The notes beneath the pieces are model-generated. The model searched no databases, was not told the origin of the DNA, and saw only the letters and a list, made by a program, of their open reading frames with translations. 64,000 nt of DNA, taken from the NCBI RefSeq assembly GCF_000722695.1, contig NZ_JPFU01000015.1, positions 124,001 to 188,000 on the forward strand. Direction: 5' to 3'. The position numbers and the translations under genes were made by a program. The DNA comes from Streptococcus mitis (lineage in GTDB: Bacteria; Bacillota; Bacilli; Lactobacillales; Streptococcaceae). Within the stretch, counting starts at the first letter, position 1, and every line of letters starts with the position of its first letter. Positions 46,407 to 54,156 of the stretch are shown here, piece after piece.

Positions 46407-46414
46407 TAGTACTC

Positions 46415-47107
46415 CTACTTAAATTCTTTTTTACTGAATACAACAAACGTAAGTACAATCACTGCTATACTTACCAATATAGGATAGCCTACATTCGTAA
46501 GAGTAAATTGACTTACCTCAGGGGAAGTTTTCAAATTTAAAGTCATTAGTAAATAGTCTCTCACACTCTCACCAGAGTTTGGAAGGACGTAAATCAATAG
46601 GTTATCAAACAGTAAAATATAGAGTGTATAAATCATACATGATTCATAAACCTTATCAAATATTTGAAAAATCAATAACGAGATACTGATAATAACCAAA
46701 TAGTATGGTAGCTGGTGTAAAAATGTCGAAACAATCAACACCATGTCCCCTTCCAAATAGACGAGAGCTGTTAAACTATAAAAAATAGTTACATATAGGA
46801 AAGACAAACAAAAAGCTCCCAAAGTTTTATATAAAAATAACTTCCATCGTTGTTTTTCTTTTGTAAGGAGAATGTTAATCGTACGGAAACTATAATCTTC
46901 CCCCCAGAAAAATAAATTAGTAGAGATAAAAAGTAAAGGAATAAAACCACTCACATTTGAAATCAATACTCGAAATGCTGGTTCATCTTCATTCGATGAC
47001 TTAAAAAATAAGGAGAATAACAAAATCAATAATCCTATCAACAAACTAGGAAGCACTCCTCTTTTTTCCCAGTAAAATTTATACATATCTGCTTTAAGAG
47101 AATTCAT
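46415..47107 (-). CDS. ABC-2 type permease, lantibiotic-immunity-like
   Basis: 230 residues with six membrane helices. The N-terminus (LKADMYKFYWEKRGVLPSLL) fits LanE/LanG-type permeases. GGAGGAGAG precedes the ATG; the ATPase gene ends 23 bases upstream. It likely expels a lantibiotic or similar peptide from the membrane. Only one permease is present where classical LanFEG has two. Confidence 0.82.
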   Translation of the reverse strand: MNSLKADMYKFYWEKRGVLPSLLIGLLILLFSLFFKSSNEDEPAFRVLISNVSGFIPLLFISTNLFFWGEDYSFRTINILLTKEKQRWKLFLYKTLGAFCLSFLYVTIFYSLTALVYLEGDMVLIVSTFLHQLPYYLVIISISLLIFQIFDKVYESCMIYTLYILLFDNLLIYVLPNSGESVRDYLLMTLNLKTSPEVSQFTLTNVGYPILVSIAVIVLTFVVFSKKEFK

Positions 47108-47130
47108 GACTCTCCTCCTTTCTTAAATCA

Positions 47131-47994
47131 TCAGATAATATTACTCAAATAGTAGTCCTCAAAGCGTTCCTTCTTAATATATATATCCTGTATCACTAGA
47201 TTTGAAGCAACACTATATTCCAAGATAACCATTAATTTTTCCTTTTCTGGCACAACCAGATAGTCCTCCTGCTCAAAATGAACAATGCCCTCTTCTTTTA
47301 AAAACGTTTTTAGAATCTGATTATTACTCGTCTTAAGGAAGAGCTTTTCTGACAAATCATTTGCTAACTCTTTTGAACTCATCACATTTAGAATTTTCCC
47401 CTTTTTCATAATGATATACTTATCTGTTATAAACTCCAACTCCGATAGGATATGGCTTGAAATCAAAAAGGTAACTCCCAACTGATCCCTTAAATTCAAA
47501 ATCATTTTTCTTAAATCTGAAATCCCTTGAGGATCTAAACCATTCACTGGTTCATCTAAGATAATAAGCTCTGGATTATCCAAAAGAGCAATTGCTATCG
47601 ATAGTCTTTGCTTCATTCCAAGGGAATAGTTTTTTACTTTTCGATCCCATGATGTTTGGGGTAGGCGAACCAATTCCAACATTTTTATGATATCTGTCTT
47701 TAAACCAAATCTTGTTTTATAATATTGCAAGTGTTGACGTCCAGTCAAGTTTGGATAAAGGGCAGGTGATTCGATAATACTGCCAATCTTATGCTGAGAA
47801 ACACTCTTGATTTTTCCCTTATCAGATTGAATTAGTCCTAGGAGAATTCTCATTAATGTTGTCTTTCCAGCACCATTCTCTCCGATAAGACCACATATTT
47901 CCCCTTGCTCAATATCAAAGGAAATATTATGTAGAACCTGTTCTTTCCCATATGTTTTATCAATATTTTTAAGACTTAAAATCACACGATTCAT
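47131..47994 (-). CDS. ABC transporter ATPase, lantibiotic-protection type
   Basis: 287 residues from the ATG at 47994 (GGAGAG upstream); a longer frame to 48069 overlaps the preceding gene and is rejected. Walker A GENGAGKTTLMR, signature YSLGMKQRLSIAIAL and Walker B LIILDEPVNGL. Resembles LanF/BcrA ATPases. Confidence 0.9.
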   Translation of the reverse strand: MNRVILSLKNIDKTYGKEQVLHNISFDIEQGEICGLIGENGAGKTTLMRILLGLIQSDKGKIKSVSQHKIGSIIESPALYPNLTGRQHLQYYKTRFGLKTDIIKMLELVRLPQTSWDRKVKNYSLGMKQRLSIAIALLDNPELIILDEPVNGLDPQGISDLRKMILNLRDQLGVTFLISSHILSELEFITDKYIIMKKGKILNVMSSKELANDLSEKLFLKTSNNQILKTFLKEEGIVHFEQEDYLVVPEKEKLMVILEYSVASNLVIQDIYIKKERFEDYYLSNII

Positions 47995-48025
47995 AGTTTC
48001 TCTCCGTTCATTATACCCTTTGCTT

Positions 48026-48247
48026 TCATGAATTATCCTCCACCTCTGAAATCCCAAAATTCTTAACATCTGTAATTTCCTCAGGCAGAATTACAACTCG
48101 CTCTTCGCCTGCATCTAAAATTGCTAGGCGAAAGATTTCGTTATTTAATGCTATCTCTACTAACTTTTGATCAGTCGTGTTATTTCGAACTATCAAACTG
48201 TGGCGAGTTTGTGTAAAAGTCTCTAGTAAGATACTAAGATTCCCCAT
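48026..48247 (-). CDS. Small uncharacterised protein at the head of the immunity operon
   Basis: 73 residues, acidic, no membrane helix and no double-glycine site (HSLIVRNNTTDQKLVEIALN, RVVILPEEITDV). AGGAGGGAAGAG before the ATG is an excellent ribosome site. It lies between the regulator and the ATPase, 31 bases before the latter. It could be a modulator of the regulator or transporter. Confidence 0.6.
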   Translation of the reverse strand: MGNLSILLETFTQTRHSLIVRNNTTDQKLVEIALNNEIFRLAILDAGEERVVILPEEITDVKNFGISEVEDNS

Positions 48248-48321
48248 CTCTTCCCTCCTAACCCAAATAACTCTCTTGACTTTTCATTACATCTCTAGTT
48301 TAACGCTTTCAAAAATAAAAA

Positions 48322-48343
48322 AACATGACAAAAATGTCATGTT
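48322..48343 (-). terminator. Terminator of the XRE-TPR regulator
   Basis: A 9-bp stem (AACATGACA/TGTCATGTT), 4-base loop and a T run on the minus strand; the stem begins within the stop codon. Confidence 0.88.
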
Positions 48344-49265
48344 AGCTCTCCATTTCCTCAAAAGTTTTTATATCTTTTTCTTTTTCTCCCAATATACGCG
48401 CTTCTAATACTGAGTCCCCAAATGCTTGAGCACAAATAATAGCTCTATCGTATAAGCGGATGGCTTTTTCCTTATCCCGTTTATGAAATAAGGTACACAT
48501 AGCATCTAGCATATCAACAATTGGCTTGTTTTGAAAATCCTGCGATAAAATCATCAGCCTATTCATCGCCTTAACATAAGGCTCAAAAGTGGAGTAAGAT
48601 TTTTCCATCCATTGAACAGCTAAAGAATCAAGCACTGTTCTCTTTAACATATAAGCTGTCTCTAAATCTGATGAATTTGTTTCTCTTATCAGTTTTTTAG
48701 AAAGCATCCAAAATAGTTCATGATGATACCCAATCGGTCTTGCTAAACACGAAACAAAGTACAATTTTATAAGAAGCAAATCATTCACCGAATAGTTTTT
48801 CCTTATCTTTACTTGTTCAAAATATTCATCAAGCAAAGCATCGCCAAAACCTGCATCTTCACTTACAAAGACATCAAAACTAGCTTGTAAGGCACTAACT
48901 GCAATCTGCTCATCCTCAGGTAGACTGTCATAATAGTGTTCGTAAACTCTTTCAAACAACTCTTCCTTAACCTGGATTCTATCATCATCTCCATAAGTTT
49001 GAAACTTAATGAGTTTATCCTTTAATATCAAGTACTCTGAGGGTAAAATCATATGATCCATATCTACTATATGTGAAATTGGACAGCCTAGTTTGTAAGC
49101 TATATACTCTACCTTGGATAAACTCGGGGAAGACTGGCCTGATTCAATTCGTGCTAGTTGGCGCACCGTTATCTCAGTTTCATCATCACAAAGAGTTTCA
49201 CGAGTGATATGTTTCATCTCTCGCAACATTCGGATTCTTTTACCTACTTCTATTTTTATATCCAT
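48342..49265 (-). CDS. XRE-TPR (PlcR/TprA-like) transcriptional regulator
   Basis: 307 residues. The helix-turn-helix spans about residues 8-62 (GKRIRMLREMKHITRETLC, TVRQLARIESGQSSPSLSKV), then helical TPR-like repeats of a peptide receptor. The layout and the lantibiotic-type neighbours recall TprA, which is antagonised by a Phr peptide; I found no phr-like gene beside it. It probably controls the operon starting at 48247. Confidence 0.83.
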   Translation of the reverse strand: MDIKIEVGKRIRMLREMKHITRETLCDDETEITVRQLARIESGQSSPSLSKVEYIAYKLGCPISHIVDMDHMILPSEYLILKDKLIKFQTYGDDDRIQVKEELFERVYEHYYDSLPEDEQIAVSALQASFDVFVSEDAGFGDALLDEYFEQVKIRKNYSVNDLLLIKLYFVSCLARPIGYHHELFWMLSKKLIRETNSSDLETAYMLKRTVLDSLAVQWMEKSYSTFEPYVKAMNRLMILSQDFQNKPIVDMLDAMCTLFHKRDKEKAIRLYDRAIICAQAFGDSVLEARILGEKEKDIKTFEEMES

Positions 49266-49412
49266 TTGTTTACTCTCCTGATAACTATTTCCATATAAAA
49301 AATAAATTTCCTGTATATATTTTACTATTTTCTATGGAGATAAGCAATATTTGAAATATATATAACTATCTTTGTGTTATGACATAAATTTTAGTTTAAC
49401 TGTTACTACACC
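49266..49412. other. Upstream region of the regulator up to the repeat boundary
   Basis: AT-rich; no pheromone gene seen. The right 396-bp repeat starts at 49413, so the regulator's original upstream neighbour may have been lost. Confidence 0.4.
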
Positions 49413-49682
49413 TTGGCAATTCCAATCTTCCTCACTGCTATTGCTAGTTTCTTTGCCTTCTTTGATAGCCTGCGATTTACAGCCCTCTTGTGTGTGATTA
49501 GCATTGGAATCATCCTGCTTGCTAGTCTCCATATCATTACAAGACCAAGTCAAGCAAGTGAAACCGACTCCTTCTATCAATTATTCTTGTCTGTCCTTGT
49601 GAACGGAGTCATTATCCTCCTCTTCTTTGTAGCTGAAGTCGCACTGATTGGTGATTACCTTCGTATATTGGCCTTTCTTTAA
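49413..49682 (+). pseudogene. 3' fragment of the acidic-N-terminus membrane protein gene
   Basis: About 89 codons nearly identical to the end of 44376-45440 (FLTAIASFFAFFDSLRFTAL to GDYLRILAFL). It begins abruptly at the repeat boundary with no start or ribosome site. Confidence 0.9.
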
Positions 49683-49808
49683 ACTTCAATCCTGTCTTTC
49701 ATGGCAGGATTTTTTCTATGCCAAAAAGCAAGTCGATTGACCTGCTTCTGCTTTACTTTTCTTATGCTAATGCTTTAAAATCTTTGTCTAAGATGGGTTG
49801 TACTTCTA
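49413..49808. repeat. Right copy of 396-bp direct repeat
   Basis: Pairs with 45171-45566. Its right end lies 47 bases inside the intact gene at 49762-50613. Includes the duplicated terminator at 49688-49711. Confidence 0.93.
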
Positions 49809-50613
49809 ATTGATTGGCATCTAGTTGGTGGTAAGATGCTGATGGTAGTGACTCTAGGAATTTTGCATAGTTCAAGCGAGCAATGGCTTCATAGTCTTCT
49901 GGTTTAGAGCCGTCTCCTGTGATTTGAACCAAGTCAATCTCCCACTTGACTTCCTTATCCACCAATTGCTCCATATAGGCTGCAGGAACAAATGGTTCTC
50001 TCGGTAAAACGGTCTTGACCCCTTGAGCCAGATGGTAAACACCGTGCACTTGGCCTTCTCCATCCTGATAGAAGGAAACTCTTGCAAAGTAAGCATCTGT
50101 CTCTTGAACTGCACGTACACGCGCTTCAAACTGTGCCAAGCCATCTTCCTCTAAAAAGCTTTTCAAATCCTCATGACTAAAGAAAACAGGATTAAAAATT
50201 CCTTGGCAAATCGTAAAACGGGCTGCAGTGTCTGCTAGATGAGCTTGAATACCTGCTTGGAAATAAGCTTCAAAATCAAAACCATCTAGTCCTTCAATCT
50301 CCGTTCCTGTATAAGCAAGCAGAGCATCTAAAAATGACTTGATAATCCGCCAGTCCGTCTTCGTTAGTAGGTTAGGAAGATCGACACGGTAAGCCTTTGG
50401 ACCATCATCATAACTAACCTTAAAGAGAAATTGTGATTGCCCTACTATCGCACACTCGATATACTCGAGACGGTTAAGAGGCTGACGGAGATAGACGGCA
50501 TCATAACTATGTGACTCCAAACCATCTACCAAGGCCAAGATAGACTTGGCAGTCAAAATTTCCTGTTCTCCTAAAATGCTCTGTTTATTTGGAATAAAAA
50601 ATGTTTTCGTCAT
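49762..50613 (-). CDS. Conserved streptococcal protein (DUF4299-like)
   Basis: 283 residues, soluble and acidic, starting MTKTFFIPNKQSILGEQEIL. It looks like the streptococcal DUF4299 group, but I am not certain. No signal or catalytic motif is evident. GGAG precedes the ATG. It is convergent with the PadR operon in the ancestral order; its final 47 bases are duplicated at 45520-45566. Confidence 0.75.
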   Translation of the reverse strand: MTKTFFIPNKQSILGEQEILTAKSILALVDGLESHSYDAVYLRQPLNRLEYIECAIVGQSQFLFKVSYDDGPKAYRVDLPNLLTKTDWRIIKSFLDALLAYTGTEIEGLDGFDFEAYFQAGIQAHLADTAARFTICQGIFNPVFFSHEDLKSFLEEDGLAQFEARVRAVQETDAYFARVSFYQDGEGQVHGVYHLAQGVKTVLPREPFVPAAYMEQLVDKEVKWEIDLVQITGDGSKPEDYEAIARLNYAKFLESLPSASYHQLDANQLEVQPILDKDFKALA

Positions 50614-50683
50614 AACTGGACTCCTTTTGAAACCGTTTACATATAGTATACCCTATTTTTCTGAAAGATACAAAAACAAACTT

Positions 50684-50836
50684 TATACTCTTCGAAAATC
50701 TCTTCAAACCACGTCAGCTTCGCCTTGCCGTAGATATATGTTCCTGACTTCGTCAGTTTCATCTACAACCTCAAAACAGTGTTTTGAGCAGCCTGCGGCT
50801 AGCTTCCTAGTTTGCTCTTTGATTTTCATTGAGTAT
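50684..50836 (+). repeat. BOX element (A-B-C)
   Basis: Starts TATACTCTTCGAAAATCTC (boxA), includes CGTCAGCTTCGCCTTGCCG and CTCAAAACAGTGTTTTGAG (boxB stem), and ends TTTTCATTGAGTAT (boxC). A complete single-boxB element. Confidence 0.93.
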
Positions 50837-50863
50837 TAGATTTTTTTAGTAAAAAGCATAGAA

Positions 50864-50885
50864 AAACAGCCCCTAAGGACTGTTT
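50864..50885 (-). terminator. Terminator after trhO
   Basis: A 9-bp stem with one mismatch (AAACAGCCC/GGACTGTTT) and a TTTTTC run on the minus strand. Confidence 0.75.
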
Positions 50886-50889
50886 AATC

Positions 50890-51876
50890 TTATACAGTAG
50901 CTGCTTGATCCAAGCTTTCACCGATAGTGGCTAAGCGCTCGATAACTTCAGCTTGTGTCAATTCATTTTCTGAAACATAGCGGTTACGTGGGTGAACACG
51001 GCACTCGTGTGAGCATCCACGAAGGTACTTGTCTTCATTTTCTTCTGATGTCAAGATACGACGGTTACAGAATGGATTTCCACAGTTGACATAACGTTCA
51101 CATGGTGTTCCATCAAACCAGTCTTTCCCTACGATGGTTGGGTTGACATGGTTTACATCTACGGCGATACGCTCGTCAAAGACGTACATTTTCCCATCCC
51201 AAAGCTCACCTTGAACTTCTGGGTCTTTACCGTAAGTTGCGATTCCTCCGTGCAATTGGCCAACATCTTTGTAGCCTTCACGGACCATCCAACCTGAGAA
51301 TTTCTCACAGCGAACGCCACCTGTACAGTAAACCACGACACGCTTGTCCATGAATTTTTCCTTGTTATCACGGACCCATTGTGGCAACTCACGGAAGTTG
51401 CGGATATCTGGACGGATAGCTCCACGGAAGTGTCCTAGGTCGTACTCATAGTCGTTACGTGTGTCAAGGACAACAGTATCTTCGTCAAGAAGAGCTTCTT
51501 TGAACTCTTTTGGAGACAAGTAGGCACCTGTTGTTTCAAGTGGGTTGATGTCGTTGTCAAAGTCGTTGTCTTCCAAACCAAGGTGGACAATCTCTTTCTT
51601 GTAGCGAACAAACATCTTCTTGAAGGCTTGTTCATTTTCTTCGTCAATCTTGAACCAGAGGTCTTCCATTCCTGGGAGGCTATGAACGTAGTCCATGTAT
51701 TTTTGAGTTGTTTCATAGTCACCTGAAACTGTTCCGTTAATTCCCTCGTCAGCGACTAGAATACGGCCTTTAAGGCCGATTGATTTACAGAAAGCCAAGT
51801 GGTCTGCAGCAAATTGCTCTGCATTTTCAATTGGAGTATAAAGGTAGTAAAGTAAGACACGAATATCTTTTGCCAT
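50890..51876 (-). CDS. trhO: tRNA uridine(34) hydroxylase TrhO (rhodanese-like)
   Basis: 328 residues from the ATG at 51876, the usual family length; a 15-residue upstream extension is rejected. An N-terminal acylphosphatase-like part is followed by a rhodanese domain with the active loop [17 protein letters not shown] and a Cys-rich C-terminus ([23 protein letters not shown]). It makes 5-hydroxyuridine in tRNA from prephenate-independent chemistry. Confidence 0.93.
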   Translation of the reverse strand: MAKDIRVLLYYLYTPIENAEQFAADHLAFCKSIGLKGRILVADEGINGTVSGDYETTQKYMDYVHSLPGMEDLWFKIDEENEQAFKKMFVRYKKEIVHLGLEDNDFDNDINPLETTGAYLSPKEFKEALLDEDTVVLDTRNDYEYDLGHFRGAIRPDIRNFRELPQWVRDNKEKFMDKRVVVYCTGGVRCEKFSGWMVREGYKDVGQLHGGIATYGKDPEVQGELWDGKMYVFDERIAVDVNHVNPTIVGKDWFDGTPCERYVNCGNPFCNRRILTSEENEDKYLRGCSHECRVHPRNRYVSENELTQAEVIERLATIGESLDQAATV

Positions 51877-52007
51877 AAGATTTGTTCTCTTTTCTATTCT
51901 TAAATTTTCAGAATTTTTCATCTAACAATACTAGTATACCTGCTTAAGAAAACGAATGCAATTTATTTGACTGGAAATTGTAGAAAGGGATTTATCCCTG
52001 CATTTCA

Positions 52008-52304
52008 TTAGTAACCATAGCGAATAGCAGATAATTCTCTTAATTTCTTTATCTTCTCTGCTTGACTTTTTGACAAAGTCAGCTTATTGTCAATCAACAC
52101 ACGTGAGATGTCAACATTCATTTGACTCAAAATAAATGGAGTAGAGGTCCCATCTTCCTTTAATCGCCTTTTATAACTCACTAACAGATTTTTCAAAGGA
52201 GCAAGTTGAGGCGTATTGTTTATACCTTCCAATAGATGACTTATAATCGTCATGGCTTCACAACGTCTTTCGCTTCCTCCAGCAAACCATTTTAATGGTG
52301 TCAT
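52008..52304 (-). CDS. Bacteriocin immunity protein
   Basis: 98 residues from the ATG at 52304, 9 bases after AGGAGG; an ATG two codons earlier (52310) is too near the ribosome site. All-helical and basic (LLVSYKRRLKEDGTSTPFIL, LSKSQAEKIKKLRELSAIRY), typical of streptococcal EntA_Immun-like proteins. No bacteriocin gene is adjacent, so it is an orphan immunity gene. Confidence 0.78.
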   Translation of the reverse strand: MTPLKWFAGGSERRCEAMTIISHLLEGINNTPQLAPLKNLLVSYKRRLKEDGTSTPFILSQMNVDISRVLIDNKLTLSKSQAEKIKKLRELSAIRYGY

Positions 52305-52929
52305 ACTCATTTACCTCCTGAAATTCGTTTATAAATTGAAAAACTATAATCCCTAACTCTCATGCTAATATTTTACCCAAACACCCTATGTAAAAAAGTC
52401 AGCAGAAATGGTAAGGTCGCTACAATATTATTGATAACATAAGACGCACTTAACGTTTGAAAAATAAAACTTAATCTTAACTACCGATTTAGCAACTAAT
52501 CTAGCAAGCCACAATAAACCATCTCCTTGAAATACTAGACCTATCTAGACTGAACTTAAATTTTTGTTTAGAGGTTAGACAAAAACTCAATTTCAGGAAG
52601 AAACGAGGTAAATCTTCCCACAATAAAACGGACATGATAAAAGTCCTCATCGCTCCAAACAACACTATCTATGAAAATCATGAGTATGGTCATCTGCAAA
52701 ATCAAAACTCCCTAAAACCACAGCTACCAACTCTGCTTTTGGGAATATGTATATGCCGATAGCAACTTTTCCAAATTTGACAGAAATAACCAAAGAAGCC
52801 ATAGATAATAGCTTTTCAGCCTCTATTTCCTGTTTTATTCATTTTAACTGTACCATAATCCCTCCAATAGTCAAGCAAAATAATTTCTTTTAATCTATCA
52901 TTCCTCTTGAGTTTATCGAACTAAGTCAC
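52305..52929. other. Degenerate intergenic region
   Basis: No gene seen. A stretch near 52578-52625 (AAAAACTCAATTTCAGGA, then GTAAATCTTCCCACA) repeats one at 34929-34970, so both belong to some dispersed element I cannot name. Confidence 0.4.
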
Positions 52930-53357
52930 CTATAACTCGAAAAAGGTATAGAAATAGAATGTTTCACGAGAAACACTCAATTTCAAGTTAACTAGCAAGA
53001 AGTCTTCTCTTGTAAGCTTGTAGGACAAGCATTTTTTCAGATAGTTGTTGAAGCAATTTTCGATGAATGCAACTTCTTTAGGAGTCGTTTTCTTAGTTCC
53101 TTTAGGTAACCATCTACGAATGAGCTTATTGTGATTCTCATTAGTTCCCCTTTCCCAAGAGGCATAGGGGTGCGCATAATAGATGTGTTCCTTAGAAAAC
53201 ACATCAGACAAGCGGTTAAATTCTGTTCCGTTATCTACCGAATTTGATGCTGTTTTAAGATGAGTTTTAAAGCCTGATTGACCGACTCAACGCTTTTATT
53301 TGGAATCAATCGGATGATTTGATGTCTACTTCTTCTATCATCAAGAAAAGTGTATAG
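52930..53357 (-). pseudogene. IS30-family transposase C-terminal remnant, frameshifted
   Basis: Minus-strand frames give LYTFLDDRRSRHQIIRLIP, then after a shift [15 protein letters not shown] and [20 protein letters not shown] followed by [11 protein letters not shown]. These are the DDE-domain motifs of IS30 transposases. The N-terminus is missing and the frame shifts near 53240. Confidence 0.88.
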
Positions 53358-53545
53358 TAGTTTAGTAAAAAGTATCACCTTTTATACTAAACAAAGCAAC
53401 AAACTAAAGAATCTTTCCTAACCAACTAAAAGAACTCATTTATAAGTATGGATCAGACTTACAACATCAATAACAAATCTTTAGCAAGGAAAAATTGATG
53501 TGAGCTACTGTTTGATTTCTGAAAAGTATAATAACTACCTTGATA

Positions 53546-53698
53546 GAAGACACTGATGGTGTTCGATATACCTATCATACTCATCAGATAAAGGCTTGTT
53601 TGGGTTACAAGAGATGTAATCTGATAGGTAAGCGCCAAGTGAGAATTTACATGGGATTGGTACTTATGGCCAATAACCTCCTAAAACATAATATATAG
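53546..53698 (+). pseudogene. IS1182-like transposase C-terminal remnant
   Basis: 50 codons (YHTHQIKACLGYKRCNLIG, then VRIYMGLVLMANNLLKHN) ending in TAG at 53698, typical of the C-terminus of IS1182/IS5-like transposases. No start or catalytic part remains. Confidence 0.65.
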
Positions 53699-53744
53699 AA
53701 CCTAGAATAGTACACCACTATTACTAAAACATTTCTAGAGATTA

Positions 53745-53940
53745 ATACTCAATGAAAATTAAAAAGCAAACTAGGAAGCTAGCCGTAGGCTGCTCAAAAC
53801 ACTGTTTTGAGGTTGTAGATGGAACTGACGAAGTCAGCTCAAAGCACGGCTTTGAGGTTGCAGATAAAACTGACGAAGTCAGTAACATATATACGTCAAG
53901 GCGAAGCTGACGTGGTTTGAAGAGATTTTCGAAGAGTATA
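53745..53940 (-). repeat. BOX element with two boxB modules
   Basis: Runs from ATACTCAATGAAAATTAAA (boxC end) to TTTTCGAAGAGTATA (boxA end) with two boxB units (CAAAACACTGTTTTGAGG and CAAAGCACGGCTTTGAGG). Confidence 0.93.
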
Positions 53941-54012
53941 ATTTGACTTTCCTAATTGATTTGTTCAGATCTTATTCCAATCTACTATACAATAAGAGAA
54001 CAACTCAAAATT

Positions 54013-54052
54013 AAAAAGCTAGAGTTTCGCAATTGGAAATCTCTAGCTTTTT
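54013..54052 (-). terminator. Terminator of the giant adhesin gene
   Basis: A 12-bp stem (AAAAAGCTAGAG/CTCTAGCTTTTT) with a T run on the minus strand, about 105 bases past the stop. Confidence 0.85.
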
Positions 54053-54156
54053 TGTGGTTGAGAACTATTTTGTCTCAGGCTCTTTCTTATGAGAGGTACT
54101 TGTTTAAGCTTTGAAAATCGGATTTATCATCTGATGTTTATCAAACAATCTACCAA

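Noticed and set aside
48177..48407. Plus-strand frame considered as a Phr-type peptide for the XRE-TPR regulator
   Set aside because: It lies antisense to the small protein and regulator end, has no signal-peptide form typical of Phr and no ribosome site.
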